Made by a program: the position numbers and the translations under genes
The notes under the pieces: generated by a model
Told to the model about the DNA's origin: nothing
The model's database searches: none
Seen by the model: only the letters and a program-made list of their open reading frames with translations
DNA from: Streptomyces ochraceiscleroticus
GTDB taxonomy: Bacteria > Actinomycetota > Actinomycetes > Streptomycetales > Streptomycetaceae
Length of the DNA: 26,667 nt
Assembly: GCF_000720485.1 (NCBI RefSeq)
Contig: NZ_JOAX01000053.1
Location: 1 to 26,667 of the forward strand
Reading direction: 5' to 3'
Part shown: piece after piece, positions 23,247 through 26,667 of the stretch
Layout of the letters: every line of letters begins with the position of its first letter
Numbering within the stretch: the stretch's first letter is position 1

Positions 23247-23370
23247 GCCGTCAGGCATGTGTGGTGGTCCAGCGGCCCCTCGCGCGGACACTCGGCGAGG
23301 ACGGCGTACGGGCAGGCATCTACGCCGACGCACGTCGTGCTCCAGACGGCCGCGAACTGTACAGAAGGCC
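23247..23370 (+). pseudogene. Second, partial DUF6207 copy
   Basis: This segment aligns with 22340-22466. TGTGGTGGTCCAGCGGCCCC is shared exactly, and the proteins match as WWSSGPS, then TLGEDGVRAGIYADARRAPD and GREL, against TPGEDCVRVRVCADVRCDPE and GR in copy 1. The N-terminal half is absent, and two frames are needed to read it (shift near 23285). It is a relic, in the same orientation as copy 1. Confidence 0.6.
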
Positions 23371-23402
23371 GCCACGGCTCCAACTCAAGCGGCTGCCCCC
23401 AA

Positions 23403-23603
23403 AGGGAAGCAGCCCGCTACCTTTCCCGCCTTCGGCCGCGCCGCCATCCTGGAGGCAGTGCCGGACTGGCCAGGGAGGCGGCGACGGGCAGGACCAATGG
23501 CAACCGGAACAGCGAGCAGCACGAGTCCGGCGACATCCCCGACACCGGCAACGGCCAGGGCGACATGGGCGGCGGCGCACCCGCCGACGACGAGGATGAC
23601 TGA
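23403..23603 (+). other. Acidic ORF overlapping the methyltransferase start, possible RiPP precursor remnant
   Basis: One frame ends REAATGRTNGNRNSEQHESG, DIPDTGNGQGDMGGGAPADD, EDD and TGA at 23601-23603, overlapping the methyltransferase ATG (23596) by eight bases. The asparagine/glycine/aspartate-rich tail contrasts with the arginine-rich shadow frames around it. It resembles the acidic C-termini of ATP-grasp-modified peptide precursors, which sit beside methyltransferases of this kind. The part before about 23470 is not convincing, and no start with a ribosome binding site is visible, so this is at best a truncated or frameshifted gene. Confidence 0.3.
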
Positions 23604-24465
23604 CTCCCTCACGGCTCTCGCCGAGGAACAACGCCGCCGGTGCGCCGACGAACTCGAGGCGCATTTCCACGGCCAGACCTGGCTGCGCGAGGCATTCCTT
23701 GCCGTGCCCCGCGAGCACTTCGTCCCGGATCGTGTCTGGTGGCCCCAGCGCGGAGCTGACGGCCGCTATCCGCTGATGGACCGCAGCCGCCGCCCTCGCC
23801 AGTGGCTCAAGGCCGCCTACCGCCCCGGCGCTCCGCTGATCACCCAGATCGATGACGGAGCCGTGCTACCGGAGGCCCCCGCCAGCAGTGACGCCTTCAC
23901 CTCCTCCATCTCCTGCGCCCGCGTCGTCGTGACGATGCTGCGCCACCTGGACCCGCAGCCCGGCGAGACGATCCTGGAGATCGGGGCCGGCACCGGCTAC
24001 AACACCGCCCTGCTGTGTCACCGTCTCGGCGACCAAGCTGTTACCAGCATCGAAGTCGATGCCGGCCTCGCCGCCACTGCCGCCCACCACCTCAAATGCC
24101 TCGGCCTCCACCCGCGCCTGGTGACCGGGGACGGCACGGAAGGGCACGCGGCCAGGGCACCGTATGACCGGCTCCTCTCCACCGCCTGCGTCCAACGCGT
24201 CCCCACCGCCTGGACCCAGCAGGTCCGCGCCGGCGGCCGCCTCCTCACCCCCCTCACCACCCCCCTGGGCACCGATGCACTCCTCACCCTGACGGCCGAC
24301 GGCGCGGGCGGGGCCACCGGTCGGCTGCTCACCGCCGTCAACTTCATGCTGCTGCGCAGCCAGCGCGAGCGTCAGCTGTGGAAGGAGCTGGGCTGGCCCC
24401 GCCTGGCCGACTTCCACGTCCGCATCGACCACGACGGACAGCACATCGGCGTACCGCCCCCGTAA
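23596..24465 (+). CDS. PCMT-type methyltransferase of the ATP-grasp RiPP maturation kind
   Basis: ATG 23596 gives 289 residues; longer readings back to 23257 cross a relic and are rejected. The N-terminal region has REAFLAVPREHFVPDRVWWP and PLITQIDDGAV. The SAM-binding motif I is ILEIGAGTGYN at residues 126-136, followed by SIEVDAGLAATAAHHL, VTGDGTEGHAARAPYDRLLS and RVPTAWTQQVRAGGRLLTPL. This is the protein-L-isoaspartate methyltransferase fold. The AVPREHF(V)PDRVW and ITQIDDG elements match my recollection of the methyltransferases that accompany ATP-grasp peptide maturases in Streptomyces. No ATP-grasp gene is in the window, so the system is incomplete here or the enzyme acts alone. Confidence 0.8.
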   Translation: MTDSLTALAEEQRRRCADELEAHFHGQTWLREAFLAVPREHFVPDRVWWPQRGADGRYPLMDRSRRPRQWLKAAYRPGAPLITQIDDGAVLPEAPASSDAFTSSISCARVVVTMLRHLDPQPGETILEIGAGTGYNTALLCHRLGDQAVTSIEVDAGLAATAAHHLKCLGLHPRLVTGDGTEGHAARAPYDRLLSTACVQRVPTAWTQQVRAGGRLLTPLTTPLGTDALLTLTADGAGGATGRLLTAVNFMLLRSQRERQLWKELGWPRLADFHVRIDHDGQHIGVPPP

Positions 24466-24792
24466 AGTCCCGCTCACGGCGCTGTAAGGTCTCGTCTTTC
24501 ATGTCGGAATCTCACGGCTGGTGCTGGATGGAAGTCGGATGCGACGTGGCGCTGAGACGTGCAGGTCGTGCCTGTACCTCGTTCGCGTTGAAACGCCGAC
24601 GCCTGGAAGGACACGGCCGCGCCGGGAACAGCCAGCCCGGGCGACACTGTTGCATCAGCCGAGGCACCGGCGCCGCACGGGCGGGAACACAAAGACCACA
24701 AGGTCGTCCGCCTGCCAGGATCCGGGCCTCGGGATCGCGGTACGCCCGCCGCGCACTCGGAACAAGACGGATTTCTGCAGGAGGACTGTTTC
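24466..24792. other. Intergenic stretch before the PIG-L gene
   Basis: A frame beginning MSESHGWCWMEVGCDVALRR at 24501 is open for about 100 codons but lacks a ribosome binding site and soon becomes arginine-rich, so I do not accept it. The end of the stretch contains AGGAGG (24778-24783), the ribosome binding site of the next gene. No hairpins or repeats stand out. Confidence 0.5.
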
Positions 24793-25626
24793 ATGACTGA
24801 CCGGCCCTTGACGCTCATGGCCGTGCACGCCCACCCCGACGACGAGGCCACCTCGACCGGAGGAGTCCTCGCACAGTACGCGGCGGAAGGCATCCGCACG
24901 GTTCTCGTGACGTGTACCGACGGCGGCTGCGGTGACGGGCCGGGAGGTGTCAAGCCGGGCGATCCCGAGCACGATCCGGCGGCCGTCGCCCTGATGCGCC
25001 GCCAAGAACTTCGGGAGAGCTGTGACGTCCTGAAGGTCAGTGATCTGGAAATGCTGGACTACGCCGACTCCGGAATGATCGGCTGGCCGAGCAACGACGC
25101 CCCCGGATCCTTCTGGCAGACCCCTGTGGAGGAAGGCGCCGCCCGACTCGCGGAACTCATGCGGCACTACCAACCCGATGTGGTCGTCACCTACGACGAG
25201 AACGGCTTCTACGGCCACCCCGATCACATCCAGGCCCACCGCATCACGATGGCGGCGCTGGAGATGACCACGCTGACACCGAAGGTGTACTGGACGACGA
25301 TGCCCCGCTCGGGGATGCAGCGGTTCGGCGAGATCATGCGCGAGTTCCATCCGGACATGCCGGAGCCGGATCCTGCCGAGGCCGCCGCGATGGCCGAGAT
25401 CGGCCTTCCCGACGATGAAATCACCACGTGGGTGGACACCACCGCATTCAGCGGTCAGAAGTTCGATGCGCTGGCCGCGCACGCCAGTCAGGGCGAGAAC
25501 ATCTTCTTCCTCAAGATGGGCAAGGAGCGGTTCGGCGAGTTGATGGGCATGGAGACCTTCGTACGCGTCAAGGACGCCACCGGCGCGGCCGTACCCGAGA
25601 ACGACCTCTTCGCCGGACTGCGCTGA
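24793..25626 (+). CDS. PIG-L / LmbE family deacetylase (mycothiol enzyme-like)
   Basis: ATG 24793, nine bases after AGGAGG, gives 277 residues. VHAHPDDEATSTGG provides the AHPDDE zinc site (His14, Asp17), and GFYGHPDHIQAH at residues 138-149 supplies further ligands (His142, His145). TCTDGGCGDGPGG and WVDTTAFSGQKFDALAAHAS are also typical of the family. These zinc hydrolases remove acetyl groups or cleave amides of N-acetylglucosamine conjugates. Actinobacterial examples make mycothiol (MshB) or cleave mycothiol conjugates (Mca). Length and opening are closest to that group, but substrate specificity cannot be read from sequence. It stands alone with its own ribosome binding site and looks undamaged. 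Confidence 0.9.
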   Translation: MTDRPLTLMAVHAHPDDEATSTGGVLAQYAAEGIRTVLVTCTDGGCGDGPGGVKPGDPEHDPAAVALMRRQELRESCDVLKVSDLEMLDYADSGMIGWPSNDAPGSFWQTPVEEGAARLAELMRHYQPDVVVTYDENGFYGHPDHIQAHRITMAALEMTTLTPKVYWTTMPRSGMQRFGEIMREFHPDMPEPDPAEAAAMAEIGLPDDEITTWVDTTAFSGQKFDALAAHASQGENIFFLKMGKERFGELMGMETFVRVKDATGAAVPENDLFAGLR

Positions 25627-25873
25627 TCCGCCCGTCCGGCCGAGGCCCGAGAAAGATCATCGGCCGCACGGCGCGAACCAGCGGGTCATACACCCGGAGG
25701 CTTGTCCACGCGAGTTCCGCTCCGACCGCGTCAGGCCCTCGCCAGCGGCGTCCACGCGTGCCCGCACTACCGACCCGACACCGCGCTCATCCCCAAACCA
25801 CCTGACAACCGCACACGTGGGAGGCCTGCGCGCTGCTGACTCCGAAGGCGGGCGATAGCCCAGGTCACAAGCC
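25627..25873. other. Non-coding gap between convergent genes
   Basis: No reading frame here has a start with a ribosome binding site or a recognisable product. The stretch separates the plus-strand PIG-L gene from a minus-strand hypothetical gene and ends in a stem-loop. Confidence 0.5.
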
Positions 25874-25905
25874 CGGCGGTCTGCTCCGATCAAGACAGAC
25901 CGCCG
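25874..25905 (-). terminator. Stem-loop between convergent genes
   Basis: CGGCGGTCTG (25874-25883) pairs perfectly with CAGACCGCCG (25896-25905) around a 12-base loop. It lies 52 bases beyond the stop of the minus-strand gene (25957) and could also stop read-through from the PIG-L gene. Confidence 0.6.
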
Positions 25906-25956
25906 AGGAAGTGACACGAAGCTGAGACTCCGATGTCCGACACGCCGTAGGGCCGA

Positions 25957-26565
25957 TCAAGCGTCCGCGACCCGAGCAGCCAGCAGCTGGGCGCGGGTGT
26001 AGGTGGTCGAACCGTCCTGCGGCGTGGTGCGCAACAACTCGAACAGCCCGCGCGGCGGCTCGGGCGCCCCGGGGTCCACCGCTGGGGCAGCGATGTCCTG
26101 GAGCAACATGTCCAAAAGCTGGGCGAGCTTGTGGCAACCAGTGCCGGAATAGCCCCAACTCGCCCCCCAGCCTTCGTGCTCGGGCGCGAACCACAACTCA
26201 CCGTCCTCAGTGCGAATCCAGCACGTATCGCCGCTGACGGTCAGCGCCGCGAGCAGCAAGGTAGTGGGCAGGCGCTGCAGCGCGAAGGTGAAGATGTCTT
26301 CGCCCTCGGTCCCCGGCGAGCGACGCAGCGCCGGAACGCCGGTGACCGGGTCATGCAGCAGGACGTCGGTCTCGGCGTCGCGGACGTTGTCCAGCAGCTC
26401 GTGTTCCAGGACGGTCGGGGCCTGGTCGCGGTCGGCCGGCACCAGGCGTTCGGCCCATTGGCGGGCGGTGGCACAAGAGGCGGGACGCACGCTCACGGCG
26501 GCGCCGGTGTGCCAGTCCGCCTCGCCTAGGGCCCGCTTGCATGCCTGTGTTCGTACCTTTCCCAC
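25957..26565 (-). CDS. Hypothetical protein, 202 aa
   Basis: The frame runs from a GTG at 26565 and has no internal damage. Recognisable stretches are RQWAERLVPADRDQAPTVLE, HELLDNVRDAETDVLLHDPV, LPTTLLLAALTVSGDTCWIR and GWGASWGYSGTGCHKLAQLL. The C-terminus, TTYTRAQLLAARVADA, resembles a helical capping segment. There is no signal peptide; a single moderately hydrophobic stretch (LLLAALTV) is too short for a membrane helix. The ribosome binding site is weak, so the first 20 or so residues are uncertain. I do not recognise the family. A stem-loop follows the gene. Confidence 0.65.
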   Translation of the reverse strand: MGKVRTQACKRALGEADWHTGAAVSVRPASCATARQWAERLVPADRDQAPTVLEHELLDNVRDAETDVLLHDPVTGVPALRRSPGTEGEDIFTFALQRLPTTLLLAALTVSGDTCWIRTEDGELWFAPEHEGWGASWGYSGTGCHKLAQLLDMLLQDIAAPAVDPGAPEPPRGLFELLRTTPQDGSTTYTRAQLLAARVADA

Positions 26566-26667
26566 CGCGGCGGCGAGGAGCTAGGCGGAGGCCGGCGAGG
26601 ACGCTCGGGAGACGGTCACCACGGCAGGAGAGGAGTGGCCTGTTGCCCGCAACGCATCGCCGGTTGC

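Noticed and set aside
24501..24800. ORF beginning MSESHGWCW before the PIG-L gene
   Set aside because: No ribosome binding site, arginine-rich after 30 residues and no family resemblance.
26635..26667. Possible gene start (AGGAG then GTG) at the right edge
   Set aside because: Only ten codons remain in the window; spacing is short and composition uninformative.

Overview
The window is very GC-rich, has strong third-position G/C bias, and carries gene families typical of Streptomyces: DUF6207- and DUF6233-like small proteins, an XRE-type regulator paired with a CYTH protein, a bacterial terpene synthase, PadR and TetR regulators with flavin/F420 redox enzymes, and a methyltransferase of the ATP-grasp RiPP type. 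No rRNA, tRNA or core housekeeping operon is visible. Many genes are broken, duplicated or truncated at sharp junctions. I infer an accessory, rearranged part of a Streptomyces chromosome arm or a large linear plasmid.

Layout. 74-1517: a small conserved protein and a nearly complete ATP-dependent DNA ligase with one frameshift. 1865-4936: a TetR repressor divergent from an SDR, an F420H2:NADP oxidoreductase-like protein and a luciferase-like (LLM) oxidoreductase, the best-preserved operon in the window, followed by a frameshifted SnoaL-like remnant. 5609-6612: a broken two-gene pair (X and Y) joined to a ligase relic. 6892-8833: a hypothetical gene divergent from an XRE-CYTH pair. 9037-10568: a terpene synthase between 54-bp inverted repeats, with a probable transposase fragment inside one end. 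10899-12993: a SnoaL-like gene divergent from PadR across two palindromes, then a zinc-free alcohol dehydrogenase/quinone reductase. 13037-15056: a ligase fragment, an HNH protein with an internal deletion and a pentapeptide-like repeat protein. 15152-15587: degenerate repeats, a 58-aa ORF and two strong hairpins. 15742-18284: a serine hydrolase and a large unknown protein, arranged head to head and both apparently missing their 5' ends. 19069-21078: a secreted peritrophin-type chitin-binding protein and a CoiA-like protein split by two frameshifts. 21082-21781: a second copy of the X-Y pair. 21863-23370: fragments and two DUF6207 copies flanking an intact two-gene minus-strand operon. 23596-26565: a methyltransferase, a PIG-L deacetylase and a hypothetical gene.

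Two patterns run through the region. First, relics of one ligase gene recur five times, always in the same orientation and mostly at borders between unrelated modules. Second, almost every frameshift looks like loss of a single base, often in a G/C run. That is compatible with young pseudogenes but also with sequencing or assembly error, so several 'broken' genes may be intact in the organism. The most interesting functional candidates are the terpene synthase in a transposon-like frame, the two-gene operon at 22534-23177 between direct repeats, the duplicated X-Y pair, and the large hydrophobic-core protein at 17081-18284.
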